Shown: positions 48,584 through 57,843 of the stretch, piece by piece
Position numbering within the stretch: the stretch's first letter is position 1
Layout: each line of letters begins with the position of its first letter
Assembly (NCBI RefSeq): GCF_900155475.1
Contig: NZ_FXAM01000001.1
Coordinates: 3,854,881-3,918,880 of the forward strand
Direction of reading: 5' to 3'
DNA from: Methylomagnum ishizawai
Lineage (GTDB): Bacteria > Pseudomonadota > Gammaproteobacteria > Methylococcales > Methylococcaceae
Length of the DNA stretch: 64,000 nt
Translations under genes and position numbers: made by a program
Notes under the pieces: generated by a model
Databases searched by the model: none
What the model was told of the DNA's origin: nothing
What the model saw: only the letters and a program-made list of their open reading frames with translations

Positions 48584-49594
48584 ATGAAAGTATTGGTTAC
48601 CGGCACGGCGGGCTTCATCGGCTCGGCCCTGTCCCACGTCCTGTTGGCCCGCGGCGACGAAGTCATCGGCGTCGATAACGTCAACGACTATTACGACGTG
48701 AACCTCAAGGAAGCCCGGCTGGCCCGGCTCAAGGTCCAGCCCGGCTTCACCGAGGCCCGGATATCCCTGGAAGACCGCGACAACCTGTTCCGGGTGTTCG
48801 CCGAACACCGGCCCGAGCGGGTGGTGAACCTCGCCGCCCAGGCCGGGGTGCGCTATTCGCTGACCCACCCCCACGCCTATATCGACGCCAACCTGGTGGG
48901 CTTCTGCAATATCCTGGAAGCCTGCCGCCACCAGGGCGTGGAGCATCTGGTCTACGCCTCGTCCAGTTCGGTCTACGGGGCCAATACCGCCATGCCGTTC
49001 TCGGTCCACCACAATGTGGACCATCCGGTCAGCCTGTACGCCGCCAGCAAGAAGGCCAACGAACTGATGGCCCACACCTACAGCCATCTGTTCGGCCTGC
49101 CGACCACGGGACTGCGGTTCTTCACGGTCTACGGGCCTTGGGGACGCCCGGACATGGCTTTGTTCCTGTTCACCCGCAACATCCTGGCGGGCCGCCCCAT
49201 CGATGTGTTCAACCACGGCAAGCACAGCCGCGACTTCACCTATATCGACGATATCGTCGAAGGCGTGGTGCGCACCCTGGACCGGGTCGCCAGCCCCAAC
49301 CCGGACTGGAACGGCGACCGGCCCGACCCCGGCACCAGCCGCGCCCCCTACCGCCTCTACAACATCGGCAACAACCAGCCGGTGGAATTGATGCGCTTCA
49401 TCGAGGTGTTGGAGGATTGCCTAGGCATCAAGGCCGAGAAGAACTTCCTGCCCATGCAAGATGGGGACGTCCCGGCCACCTACGCCGATGTGGACGATTT
49501 GGCGCGGGATGTGGGCTACGCGCCCGCCACGCCCATCGAAACCGGCATCGCCCGCTTCGTGGCTTGGTACAAGGATTATTACGGGCATCACTGA
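48584..49594 (+). CDS. UDP-glucuronate 4-epimerase-like SDR
   Basis: A 336-residue extended short-chain dehydrogenase with [18 protein letters not shown], the catalytic Ser in [11 protein letters not shown] and Tyr-x3-Lys in [15 protein letters not shown], then [20 protein letters not shown]. Closest to capsule-type UDP-glucuronate/UDP-GalNAcA 4-epimerases. It probably acts on the product of the dehydrogenase encoded 16 bases upstream. Confidence 0.9.
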   Translation: MKVLVTGTAGFIGSALSHVLLARGDEVIGVDNVNDYYDVNLKEARLARLKVQPGFTEARISLEDRDNLFRVFAEHRPERVVNLAAQAGVRYSLTHPHAYIDANLVGFCNILEACRHQGVEHLVYASSSSVYGANTAMPFSVHHNVDHPVSLYAASKKANELMAHTYSHLFGLPTTGLRFFTVYGPWGRPDMALFLFTRNILAGRPIDVFNHGKHSRDFTYIDDIVEGVVRTLDRVASPNPDWNGDRPDPGTSRAPYRLYNIGNNQPVELMRFIEVLEDCLGIKAEKNFLPMQDGDVPATYADVDDLARDVGYAPATPIETGIARFVAWYKDYYGHH

Positions 49595-49597
49595 ATT

Positions 49598-49628
49598 GTA
49601 GGGTGGGCACGTATTCCGTACCCACCGC
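49598..49628. repeat. GTAGGGTGGGCAC...GTACCCACC repeat
   Basis: Same family as the mxa-region repeats (GTAGGGTGGGCAC-GTATTCC-GTACCCACCGCG). It begins 4 bases after the epimerase stop and may act as its transcript end. Confidence 0.8.
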
Positions 49629-49663
49629 GATCCCCACCCTCTCGCCACCCGCCATCCAACCCA

Positions 49664-50200
49664 ATGCGCTTCCCCAACGCCCTGGTGCCCCTGCTCGGCT
49701 TCGCCGCCCCCAGCGGCACCGGCAAAACCACCCTCCTGAAACAACTGATCCCGCTGCTCAAGGCGCATGGCCTGCGCGTCGGGCTCATCAAGCACAGCCA
49801 CCACGCTTTCGAGATCGACCATCCCGGCAAGGACAGCCACACGCTCAGGATGGCCGGGGCCAGTCCGGTCATGCTCAGCGCCTCGCACCGCCGGGCCATC
49901 ATCACCGAACACCCGGAACCCCAGGAACCCCGCCTGGACGGCGAATTGGCCTATTTCGACCAGGCCGGACTGGACCTGATCCTAGTGGAAGGCTTCAAAT
50001 GGGAAGCCTTCCCCAAGATCGAACTGCACCGGCCCGCCCTAGGCCAGCCGCCGCTGTTCCCGCACGACGGCCACATCATCGCCGTGGCGACCGACGCCGA
50101 ACCCCACCCCAAGCCCACGGTCCCCTGCTTGGATATCAACGATCCCGGACAGATACTCCGCTTCATCCTGGAAGACTTCCTTGGCCACCGACACCCCTGA
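49664..50200 (+). CDS. mobB: Molybdopterin-guanine dinucleotide adaptor MobB
   Basis: A 178-residue GTP-binding P-loop protein: APSGTGKTTLLKQLIPLL (about 15-32), GLIKHSHHAFEIDHPGKDSH, LILVEGFKWEAFPKIELHR. Helps insert the bis-MGD form of the molybdenum cofactor. Its last 20 bases overlap moeA. Confidence 0.92.
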   Translation: MRFPNALVPLLGFAAPSGTGKTTLLKQLIPLLKAHGLRVGLIKHSHHAFEIDHPGKDSHTLRMAGASPVMLSASHRRAIITEHPEPQEPRLDGELAYFDQAGLDLILVEGFKWEAFPKIELHRPALGQPPLFPHDGHIIAVATDAEPHPKPTVPCLDINDPGQILRFILEDFLGHRHP

Positions 50201-51425
50201 TTTTTGCGCCGAACCCAGGACGCTGACCCTGGAATCCGCCCTGGAACACCTCATCGCCCGTATCGATCCCATCACGGAATCCGAAACGGTCGCGCTGAAA
50301 CCCGCCAGGGGCCGCATCCTCGCCCTGGCCCCGGCCTCGCCGCTGGACCTGCCGCCCTTCGCCAATTCGGCCATGGACGGCTACGCCCTGCGGGCGGAGG
50401 ACAGCGGCCCCCAGGCCGCGCTCGCCGTCATCGGCACCGCCTGGGCGGGCCAGCCGTTCACGGGCGCGGTCGGGCCAGGCCAATGCGTCCGCATCTTCAC
50501 CGGCGCGGTCCTGCCGGAAGGGGCCGACGCCGTGGTCATGCAGGAATATGTCATCCGCGTGGACGAAACCATCCGCCTCGCCGCCGCCATGAAACCGGGC
50601 GCGAATATCCGCCCCCAGGGCGGCGAAATCCAAGCCGGGCAAGCCTTGCTGCCCCAGGGCAAACGCCTGGAAGCCGCCGACCTGGGCTTGCTGGCCGCCG
50701 CCGGACTGGCCGAAGTCCCGGTGCTACGGCGGATCAAGGTCGCCATCCTCTCGACCGGCGACGAACTGCGCCCGGTCGGGGAAACCCTGGCCCCCGGCCA
50801 AATCCACGACAGCAACCGCTACCTGCTCGACGCCTTGCTGGCCGAACTCGGCGCGGACATCCTGGATTTCGGCACCGTCGCGGACGACCCGGAAGCACTG
50901 CGGCGGGTTTTGCTGGCGGCCGCCGCCCAGGCCGACGCCATCGTCAGCACCGGCGGGGCATCGGTGGGCGAGGCCGATTTCGTGGTCGAGGTCTTGCGCG
51001 ACATCGGCCAGTTCGAATTCTGGAAAGTCGCCATCAAACCCGGCAAGCCCTTCGCCTATGGCCGTATCGGCGCGGCACATTGCTTCGGCCTGCCCGGCAA
51101 CCCGGTGGCGGTCGCGGTGACATTCCGGCAATTGGTGCGACCGGCGCTAACACGGCTGCAGGGCGAACCGCCCCGCCCGCCCCTACGCCTCCCCGCCCGC
51201 TGCGAAACCCGCTTGCGCAAAAAACCGGGCCGCATGGAATTCCAGCGCGGCCGCTACCGGCGCGGGCCGGACGGGACATTCATCGTGGCGGCGGGCGCGG
51301 GCCAGGGCAGCGACCGGCTGTCTTCCCTCAGCCTGGCCAATTGCTATATCGTCCTGCCCGCCGACAATACCGGAGTCGAACCGGGCGGCGGCGTCGAAAT
51401 CGAACCCTTCGACGCCTTCCTCTAA
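50181..51425 (+). CDS. moeA: Molybdopterin molybdenumtransferase
   Basis: Inserts molybdate into adenylated molybdopterin. The 414-residue protein has the family segments PPFANSAMDGYALRAED, IFTGAVLPEGADAVVMQE, ILSTGDELRPVGETL, IHDSNRYLLDALLAELGA and FWKVAIKPGKPFAYG with GLPGNPVAVAVTF. The start is a TTG at 50181 inside mobB; no ATG fits, and this start gives the usual length. Translational coupling to mobB is likely. Confidence 0.93.
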   Translation: MATDTPDFCAEPRTLTLESALEHLIARIDPITESETVALKPARGRILALAPASPLDLPPFANSAMDGYALRAEDSGPQAALAVIGTAWAGQPFTGAVGPGQCVRIFTGAVLPEGADAVVMQEYVIRVDETIRLAAAMKPGANIRPQGGEIQAGQALLPQGKRLEAADLGLLAAAGLAEVPVLRRIKVAILSTGDELRPVGETLAPGQIHDSNRYLLDALLAELGADILDFGTVADDPEALRRVLLAAAAQADAIVSTGGASVGEADFVVEVLRDIGQFEFWKVAIKPGKPFAYGRIGAAHCFGLPGNPVAVAVTFRQLVRPALTRLQGEPPRPPLRLPARCETRLRKKPGRMEFQRGRYRRGPDGTFIVAAGAGQGSDRLSSLSLANCYIVLPADNTGVEPGGGVEIEPFDAFL

Positions 51426-51472
51426 AGCCAAGGAAGCTGACACCAGAGAACCTCAACACCAAGGAGCCATCC

Positions 51473-52474
51473 ATGCAAGCACATCAAGGCGTATTAGTCA
51501 CCGGCGGGGCCGGCTATATCGGCAGCCATGTCGTCAAGCAACTGGGGGAAAGGGGCGAGCGCATCGTCGTCCTCGACAATCTTTCGACCGGCTTCCGCCA
51601 AGCCGTGCTGTACGGCGAGTTGATCGAAGGCGACACCGGCGACACTGAACTGGTCCGCCGCATCCTCAAGGACTACCAAATCGGGGCGATCCTGCATTTC
51701 GCCGCCCACACCATCGTGCCGGAATCGGTCGCCGACCCTTTGAAATATTACGGCAACAACACCTGTAAGACCCGCAACCTGCTGCAATGCGCCGCCGAGG
51801 CCGGGGTCGCGCATTTCATCTTTTCCTCGACCGCCGCCACCTACGGCATTCCCGACACCGCGGTTTGTGCCGAAACCGCGCCCACCGCCCCCATCAACCC
51901 CTATGGCGGCTCCAAGCTGATGAGCGAGACGATGCTGCGCGACCTGTCCGCCGCCACTCCGCTCAAGCATGTGATCCTGCGCTATTTCAATGTGGCGGGC
52001 TCCGACCCCGAGGGCCGCATCGGCCAATCCACCCGCAACGCCACCCTGCTCATCAAGGTCGCGGCGGAAGTGGCGGTGGGCAAGCGCGACAAACTCCGGG
52101 TGTTCGGCACCGACTATCCGACCCCGGACGGGACCGGCGTGCGCGACTATATCCATGTCAGCGACCTGGCCGATGCCCATATCCGCGCCCTGGACCATCT
52201 CAGGGGCGGCGGGGCTTCGGCTACGCTGAACTGCGGCTACGGCCACGGCTACAGCGTGCGGGAAGTGATCGACGCCGTGAACCGGGTCCACGGCAGCCCC
52301 ATCGCAGTGGAAGAACAACCACGGCGGGCGGGCGATCCGCCGCAACTGGTGGCGGCGGTGAATAAAATCCACGCCACCTTCGCTTGGCGTCCGCGCTACG
52401 ACGACCTCGATTTCATCGTCAAGACTTCGCTGGATTGGGAAAAGAAGCTGCTGACGCAGCCTTGGGGGGAATGA
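51473..52474 (+). CDS. galE: UDP-glucose 4-epimerase
   Basis: Interconverts UDP-glucose and UDP-galactose. The 333-residue SDR has GVLVTGGAGYIGSHVVKQLG, HFAAHTIVPESVADPLKYY, the catalytic Ser/Thr site FSSTAATYG, Tyr-x3-Lys in PINPYGGSKLMSETML, and RYFNVAGSDPEGRIG. AAGGAG lies 7 bases before the ATG. A perfect 11-bp hairpin follows. Confidence 0.93.
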   Translation: MQAHQGVLVTGGAGYIGSHVVKQLGERGERIVVLDNLSTGFRQAVLYGELIEGDTGDTELVRRILKDYQIGAILHFAAHTIVPESVADPLKYYGNNTCKTRNLLQCAAEAGVAHFIFSSTAATYGIPDTAVCAETAPTAPINPYGGSKLMSETMLRDLSAATPLKHVILRYFNVAGSDPEGRIGQSTRNATLLIKVAAEVAVGKRDKLRVFGTDYPTPDGTGVRDYIHVSDLADAHIRALDHLRGGGASATLNCGYGHGYSVREVIDAVNRVHGSPIAVEEQPRRAGDPPQLVAAVNKIHATFAWRPRYDDLDFIVKTSLDWEKKLLTQPWGE

Positions 52475-52492
52475 AGTCCGTTCCATAGCCGA

Positions 52493-52518
52493 CGGAATCC
52501 GGGAACCCCCGGATTCCG
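52493..52518 (+). terminator. Hairpin after galE
   Basis: Eleven-bp perfect stem CGGAATCCGGG/CCCGGATTCCG with a 4-base loop, 19 bases after the stop. No T run. Confidence 0.5.
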
Positions 52519-52616
52519 CGCAACGCCCAGGACCACGCCGCTGCCGCCACGCTTGAGCTTGCCCGGAGGGTTTTCCATAATCGGACCCGATTGCAACCCT
52601 CACGCAAGGCAGCGCC

Positions 52617-53759
52617 ATGAACCCCGCCTCCGTACCCGTCCTTTGCCTAGCGCTCGGCGCGGCCCTGTCCCCCGCCGTCCATTCCCTGCCGTCCAAGGCC
52701 GAACTCGGCAGGCAACTCTTCTTCGACGCCAACCTCTCGGAACCCGCCGGGCAAGCCTGCGCCGATTGCCACGACCCGTTCCGTGGCTTCAGCGACCAGG
52801 ACCGCGGTTCGCCCACTTCCGCCGGGGCTGTACCGGGCCGGGCCGGCCCGCGCAACGCTTTGACCGCGATGTATGCCGATTACAGTCCGGCGTTCCATTT
52901 CGACGCCAGGGCGGGCCTGTATTACGGCGGACTGTTCTGGGATGGCCGGGCCGCCAGCCTGGAAGCACAAACCAAGGGTCCGCTCCTGAACCCCCTGGAA
53001 ATGAACAACCCCGACATCGCCACGTTGATCGGCAAGGTCCGCGCGGCCCCCTACGCGCCCTTGTTCGCCCAGGTGTTCGGCCCCGACGCACTGGACGACC
53101 CGGCCACGGCCTACGACCATCTGGCGGCGGCCATCGCCGAATTCGAGCGCGGCCCCAAGCTCAACCGCTTTGCCTCGAAATACGACGCCTATCTGGCCGG
53201 GCGGGTCAAACTGACCCGGCAGGAGGCCCAGGGCTTGGCCTTGTTCGAGGCACCGGAAAAAGGCGGCTGCGCTTCCTGCCATCTGAGCCGGTCCGCTCCC
53301 GACGCTGCGCCGCCCTTGTTCACCGACTTCAGCTACCACAACATCGGCGTGCCCAAGAACCCCAACAACCCGTTCTACGCCCTGCCCCCGGAATTCAATC
53401 CAGAGGGTGCGGCGTTCGTGGACCTGGGGCTGGGTGGAGTGCTGGACCAGCCGACGGAATACGGTAAATTCAAGGTGCCCACCCTGCGCAATCTCGCCCG
53501 GACCGCGCCCTATATGCACAACGGTTATTTCAGGACTTTGCGCGGCGTGGTGGATTTCTACAACAGCCGGGACCGCAAGCCCGCCTGCCCCAAGCCCCTG
53601 CTCGGGGAAAGCGCCGCCCTGCGCCGGGGTTGCTGGCCGGTCCCGGAAACCAGCGCCAACCTGAACACCGCCCAAGTCGGCCACCTGGGGCTGCGCGACA
53701 CCGAAATCGACGCCATCGTCGCCTTCCTGCTGACCCTGACCGACGGCTACCAGCCCTGA
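52617..53759 (+). CDS. Di-haem cytochrome c peroxidase family protein
   Basis: A periplasmic protein of 380 residues with a signal peptide (about 1-23) and two haem sites, CADCH (48-52) and CASCH (218-222). The frame KAELGRQLFFDANLSEPAGQ and KVPTLRNLARTAPYMHNGYF is typical of the CcpA/MauG superfamily. Members either remove H2O2 using cytochrome c or oxidise a protein substrate as MauG does; sequence alone does not decide. Single gene between two hairpins. Confidence 0.88.
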   Translation: MNPASVPVLCLALGAALSPAVHSLPSKAELGRQLFFDANLSEPAGQACADCHDPFRGFSDQDRGSPTSAGAVPGRAGPRNALTAMYADYSPAFHFDARAGLYYGGLFWDGRAASLEAQTKGPLLNPLEMNNPDIATLIGKVRAAPYAPLFAQVFGPDALDDPATAYDHLAAAIAEFERGPKLNRFASKYDAYLAGRVKLTRQEAQGLALFEAPEKGGCASCHLSRSAPDAAPPLFTDFSYHNIGVPKNPNNPFYALPPEFNPEGAAFVDLGLGGVLDQPTEYGKFKVPTLRNLARTAPYMHNGYFRTLRGVVDFYNSRDRKPACPKPLLGESAALRRGCWPVPETSANLNTAQVGHLGLRDTEIDAIVAFLLTLTDGYQP

Positions 53760-53788
53760 CCCGTCCGGTTTGGGTCCGTGGAAAGCTC

Positions 53789-53818
53789 CCGGAGTCCGAA
53801 GCTAGCTTTGGACTCCGG
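53789..53818 (+). terminator. Hairpin after the peroxidase gene
   Basis: CCGGAGTCC/GGACTCCGG arms with a second internal AAGC/GCTT stem, 29 bases after the stop. No T run. Confidence 0.5.
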
Positions 53819-53921
53819 CCACAACCCCGGATCGCCTCCCAGGCCGGGTCCAGCTTGATATTCCCACCAACCACCACCATTTTCAGGGCTATCTATTCCA
53901 ACCTCCCAACGGCAGGCAGCC

Positions 53922-54884
53922 ATGCAGTTCAAGGATTATTACCAGACCCTCGGGGTGGCGCGGACGGCCACGGCAGCCGACATCAAAAAAGCCTTCCGCA
54001 AGCTGGCCCGCAAATACCACCCGGACGTTTCCAAGGAAAAGGACGCCGAACAGCGCATGCAGGAACTGAACGAAGCCTACACGGTGCTATCCGATCCCGA
54101 AAAACGCGCCGCCTACGACCAAGTCGGGCGCGGCTACCAACCGGGCCAGGATTTCCGGCCGCCGCCGGACTGGGACGCCGGTTTCGAATTCGCGGGCCAG
54201 GGGTCCGGGCCGGGCGAGGCGGCGGATTTCAGCGACTTCTTCTCCGAATTATTCGGGCGCAGGAGCCGTAGCGGCGGCGGTTTCGGCAAACGCGGCGACG
54301 GCTTCCGGGCGGCGGGCGCGGACCATCACTCCAAGGTGATGCTGGACCTGGAAGACGCCTTCCGCGGCGCGACCCGGCGGGTTTCTCTGCGGGCGCCGCG
54401 CTTGGACGGCCAGGGCCATCTGGTCATGGATAACCGCGACCTGACCGTGAAGATTCCCAAGGGCATCCGCGCCGGACAAACCATCCGCCTGGCGGGCCAG
54501 GGCGCGCCCGGCAGCGGCGGCGCGGCGGCGGGGGATTTGCTGTTGGAAGTGCATTTCCAGCCCCATCCCCGGTTCCGGGTGGCGGGCGGGGATTTGCACC
54601 TCGATTTGCCGGTCGCGCCCTGGGAAGCGGCGCTGGGCGCGGTGATCGCGGTGGAGATGCCGGACGGTCCCTTGAAAGTCCGCATCCCGGCGGGGGCGCA
54701 GAGCGGCCAAGTCCTGCGCGTGCGCGGCAAGGGCATTCCCAGCCAGCCGCCGGGCGATTTGCTGATCGCCATCCGGGTGGTGCTACCGCCCGCCGACAGC
54801 CCCAAGGCGCGGGAGCTTTACGAGCGGATGGCCCGCGAACTCGCCTTCGATCCACGCCAGCACGGGAGCCACGACCATGCGTGA
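53922..54884 (+). CDS. cbpA: DnaJ-class chaperone CbpA
   Basis: A 320-residue type II J-protein: J domain with the HPD loop [11 protein letters not shown] (about residue 36), Gly/Phe-rich linker (about 90-130) and the two C-terminal substrate domains ([40 protein letters not shown]). No zinc-finger cysteines, so it is CbpA rather than DnaJ. It overlaps cbpM by 8 bases, the standard pair. Confidence 0.93.
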   Translation: MQFKDYYQTLGVARTATAADIKKAFRKLARKYHPDVSKEKDAEQRMQELNEAYTVLSDPEKRAAYDQVGRGYQPGQDFRPPPDWDAGFEFAGQGSGPGEAADFSDFFSELFGRRSRSGGGFGKRGDGFRAAGADHHSKVMLDLEDAFRGATRRVSLRAPRLDGQGHLVMDNRDLTVKIPKGIRAGQTIRLAGQGAPGSGGAAAGDLLLEVHFQPHPRFRVAGGDLHLDLPVAPWEAALGAVIAVEMPDGPLKVRIPAGAQSGQVLRVRGKGIPSQPPGDLLIAIRVVLPPADSPKARELYERMARELAFDPRQHGSHDHA

Positions 54885-55185
54885 GAACGACATCCTGATC
54901 GGCAGCCTGATGGAGGAAACCTGGCTGACCCTGGAACAAGTGGCGGCCGCCTGCCGGGTCGAACCGGACTGGCTGGTGCGCCATATCGAGGAAGGTTTAT
55001 TTCCCGGTAGCCGGGGCACGGCGGGGATTTGGCGGTTTTCCAGCGCCCAGTTGCGCCGGGCGCGGCGGATGCGGCAAGTGGAGCGCGATTTCGACGCCGT
55101 GCCGGAACTGGCGGCCCTGGTCGCCGATATGCTGGAAGAATTGGATGAACTCCGGGCGCGGCTGGACCGCGCCCGCCCACGTTGA
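54877..55185 (+). CDS. cbpM: CbpA modulator CbpM
   Basis: A 102-residue MerR-like helix-turn-helix protein ([36 protein letters not shown]) with a C-terminal helix. CbpM binds the CbpA J domain and blocks its co-chaperone activity. Overlap with cbpA by 8 bases supports the pairing. Confidence 0.88.
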   Translation: MRENDILIGSLMEETWLTLEQVAAACRVEPDWLVRHIEEGLFPGSRGTAGIWRFSSAQLRRARRMRQVERDFDAVPELAALVADMLEELDELRARLDRARPR

Positions 55186-55196
55186 GGGGAAAACCG

Positions 55197-55631
55197 ATGA
55201 ACGACAAACTGCATTTGGTCTGCCCGCACTGCCACGCGGTGAACCGGGTTCCCGCCGAGAAACTCGGGCACGGACCCAACTGCGGGCACTGCCACCGGCC
55301 CTTGTTCACCGGCCATCCGGTGGAACTAAACGCCGCCACCTTCGCCCAGCATATCGGGCGCAACGATATTCCGGTGCTGGTGGATTTCTGGGCACCCTGG
55401 TGCGGACCCTGCAAGATGATGGCCCCTTATTTCGTCCAGGCGGCGGGGCTGTTGGAACCCCAGGTCCGGCTCGCCAAGCTCGACACCCAGGCGGAACCGG
55501 GTTTGGGGTCCGAGCATGGCATCCTCAGCATTCCCACCCTGGCCTTATTCCAGGGCGGGCGGGAAGTGGCCCGGCAAGCGGGGGCGATGGGTACCCGCGA
55601 TATCGTGGCCTGGGTGCGCTCGCATCTTTGA
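55197..55631 (+). CDS. trxC: Thioredoxin 2, zinc-containing
   Basis: A 144-residue protein with an N-terminal zinc module (Cys9/Cys12 in CPHC, Cys29/Cys32 in CGHC) and a thioredoxin domain with the active site WAPWCGPCKMM (Cys69, Cys72). This is the TrxC architecture, cytosolic and often induced by oxidative stress. GAGGGGAAAA precedes the ATG, 11 bases after cbpM, so it may share that transcript. Confidence 0.95.
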   Translation: MNDKLHLVCPHCHAVNRVPAEKLGHGPNCGHCHRPLFTGHPVELNAATFAQHIGRNDIPVLVDFWAPWCGPCKMMAPYFVQAAGLLEPQVRLAKLDTQAEPGLGSEHGILSIPTLALFQGGREVARQAGAMGTRDIVAWVRSHL

Positions 55632-55633
55632 AA

Positions 55634-55657
55634 CGGGGCGGGCCACGACCCGCCCCG
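55634..55657. terminator. Bidirectional terminator trxC / cupin
   Basis: Nine-bp perfect stem CGGGGCGGG/CCCGCCCCG, 6-base loop, followed by CTTTCCT on the plus strand and GTTTC on the minus strand. It separates convergent genes. Confidence 0.6.
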
Positions 55658-55663
55658 CTTTCC

Positions 55664-56059
55664 TCAATCGCGGGGGGCCATCTCGAAGAAAATCATCTGC
55701 GACTCATCGCCCGCGACGTTCTCGACGGTCATCTCGTGGCCGCTTTCCCAGAACACATCGCCCGCCGAGTAAATCTTGGTCTCGCCGCCGTCCACCACCT
55801 TGAGCTTGCCCTTGATGACATAGCGCGGCCCCGGCCCCGGATGGGTGTGGGTGGGCGATTTGGCCCCGGCGGGGAAAGTCACCCGGACCACATGGGTTTG
55901 AATCTGGGCCGAGGGCAGATCGACATCCCGGTTGAACAGGGCTTGGCGCGAGGGCTTGGGCGCCCCGCCTTCCGCCCCGTCCGCGAGCGCCGGACCCACC
56001 AGCCACACCGCCATCCCGGCCAGGGTGGATAATCCCACAATAAGCTTGTTCATCTTCAT
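55664..56059 (-). CDS. Secreted cupin-domain protein
   Basis: A 131-residue protein with a signal peptide (to about residue 26, VGPALA) and one cupin barrel: metal-ligand motif PTHTHPGPGPRYVIKGKLKV and second motif YSAGDVFWESGHEMTVEN. Activity unknown; it is likely a metal-binding periplasmic protein. Stands alone. Confidence 0.78.
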   Translation of the reverse strand: MKMNKLIVGLSTLAGMAVWLVGPALADGAEGGAPKPSRQALFNRDVDLPSAQIQTHVVRVTFPAGAKSPTHTHPGPGPRYVIKGKLKVVDGGETKIYSAGDVFWESGHEMTVENVAGDESQMIFFEMAPRD

Positions 56060-56291
56060 CTTGGTTCACCTCGCATAGCTTCTCGCTTGAAAAAATCACC
56101 GACAACGCGGCACGGCCTCGCGGCCCGGAGGCAGGTTAGCGCAATGCGGGGTGGGCGGGAACAGCCTGGGCGGCTTTAGGCGACGGAACGGCATCCCATG
56201 GCGGGCAGGAAACCGGGGGTATTTCCGATCAAGCGTCGCGGATGGGCGGCAGCGATAACCCGGCCAGAAGGACGGGCTTGACTGTTTCCAT

Positions 56292-56942
56292 TTACTCCAC
56301 GGCCTTGCGCGGCCCCGTCAATAACGCGGTGAATATGCCAAGACCGATGAACATCCCGCCGCCAAACTTGCGCCCAGCGTGGCGAAGAACACCACCGCGC
56401 AATACAGGCGCGACCGCGCTGGCTGCCAAGGCGTAGCCACTGTCGGTTATCGCGGCGATCATCACGAAGAGGGAACCCAACGTCACGCACTGAAGCGGAA
56501 TCGATATGCCAGGGTCCAGGAACTGTGGCAGGAATGCGGCGAAAAATACCGTGGTTTTCGGGTTAAGCAACGCGACCACGAAGCCATCCCGGAAAATACG
56601 CCAGAATGGCAGCGCGGCAGGCATAGCCGCCAGATTATCGACCGGGGAAGAGCGGAGCATCTGTAGACCAAGATATACAAGGTATAACGCGCCCGCATAC
56701 TTGACCACGGAAAACGCTAGCGCAGACACCGCGAATAAAGCGGCAAGCCCCACCGCAGCGGCCAGCACATTGCCAAGGTTGCCGAGGGCAACCCCCGCGA
56801 CCGACGCCAACCCGGAAAGACGCCCTTGCACAAGGCTGCGCGTCACGATGTACAACACTCCGGGTCCAGGCGTGATGGCGAGGACCAAGCCCGCGAGCAG
56901 GAATGTGGAGAACAAAGGCCAAGGTGGAATGAGATCGGTCAT
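56292..56942 (-). CDS. LysE/RhtB-family amino-acid exporter
   Basis: A 216-residue inner-membrane protein with six predicted TM helices and the family start PLFSTFLLAGLVLAITPGPG, then GVALGNLGNVLAAAVGLAAL, YLVYLGLQMLRS and the PKTTVFFAAFLPQFLDP motif. Exports an amino acid or homoserine lactone; substrate not known. ATG 56942 (MTDLIPP) is the family-consistent start; upstream sequence is a dispersed repeat. Confidence 0.88.
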   Translation of the reverse strand: MTDLIPPWPLFSTFLLAGLVLAITPGPGVLYIVTRSLVQGRLSGLASVAGVALGNLGNVLAAAVGLAALFAVSALAFSVVKYAGALYLVYLGLQMLRSSPVDNLAAMPAALPFWRIFRDGFVVALLNPKTTVFFAAFLPQFLDPGISIPLQCVTLGSLFVMIAAITDSGYALAASAVAPVLRGGVLRHAGRKFGGGMFIGLGIFTALLTGPRKAVE

Positions 56943-56980
56943 CGCAGAAACCCCGGATGATTGGAGATAAAGCCATAAAT

Positions 56981-57030
56981 CCGTAGCCCACCCTTCCGGG
57001 TATCGCGGTGGGTATGGGCACATGCCCACA
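56981..57030. repeat. Degenerate GTAGCCCACC...GGTGGGTATGGGCA repeat
   Basis: Variant of the GTAGGGTGGGCA family, inverted (CCGTAGCCCACCCTTCC... GGTGGGTATGGGCACATGCCC), upstream of the LysE-family gene. Confidence 0.6.
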
Positions 57031-57047
57031 AGCCGTTTGAAAATGGC

Positions 57048-57776
57048 CTAACCACGCAGATCGAAATGCTCATGCAAGCACACCAATTCCTTGCCGCCCA
57101 AGAGGAGCTTATGTCCCTGCGCTTCCTTGCTGGACAGCTTGAGCGGACTGGCCCCGGCCTTGGCCATGAAATCGACATAATCCCGGTAATTCTCGGCGCT
57201 GATGATTTCGCTGTACAACGGGGTTTTGAACACGACGATGTATAGCACGGAAATATCCGTGCCCGCAGCCAAGGTGCCGGCGGTGGCATAGAGGAGTTGA
57301 TAACGGACCTCGAATACCGATGGGTCGGGGGCCGGGAAATGGAGCTTGAGCAGTTGTTCTATTCTCTCGGGAGCATTGGTCGATTCACCGGCGATTTGTC
57401 GGGCTTTCGCGGTAAGGTATGCTTCCCGGACCAACGCACCAAAGGGTTCATCGACCTTGGCCTCCACCCCCACGAAGAGGGATTTCCCCGATCCCGTCCG
57501 CCCGTAAATCCCCAGATCGTGCATCCGACCCCGCCCGAACGCGTCGAAACGGATTTCCCGCTCGGGGATGGCTTTGTCAAACTCCACCGCTTCCCCCAAC
57601 GCATCGGCAATCCTGGCCCGCAGGGTGCTGGCCCCATCCCGATGGAGGATGAATTCCGCCATCGAGTAGGCGCTGCGGTGTTCTTTCCATTGCTGCGCCG
57701 AGCGTGGGGATTGGTAGAGCTTGGCCCAAGCGGCCAATGAATCGATCCGTTTGCCTTGGTTATCGACGATGTCCAT
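57048..57776 (-). CDS. Unknown protein, possible PD-(D/E)XK fold
   Basis: A 242-residue soluble protein not assigned to a family with confidence. The central GRMHDLGIYG followed by GKSLFVGVEAKVDEPFG resembles the Asp ... Glu-x-Lys core of PD-(D/E)XK nucleases (HDLGIYG; VEAKVDE), with a preceding conserved-looking Glu in PEREIRFDAFGRG. The remainder is alpha/beta with no TM or signal. No partner is adjacent: the gene is flanked by a repeat and by a separate cassette. Could be a solitary defence-type nuclease, but this rests on a weak motif. Confidence 0.5.
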   Translation of the reverse strand: MDIVDNQGKRIDSLAAWAKLYQSPRSAQQWKEHRSAYSMAEFILHRDGASTLRARIADALGEAVEFDKAIPEREIRFDAFGRGRMHDLGIYGRTGSGKSLFVGVEAKVDEPFGALVREAYLTAKARQIAGESTNAPERIEQLLKLHFPAPDPSVFEVRYQLLYATAGTLAAGTDISVLYIVVFKTPLYSEIISAENYRDYVDFMAKAGASPLKLSSKEAQGHKLLLGGKELVCLHEHFDLRG

Positions 57777-57843
57777 AGTTGATTTCTAAAGTCCGGTGGC
57801 GGGAACGGGCCGCCCCCCTCGATTCCTGCACGCGACAACCTGC

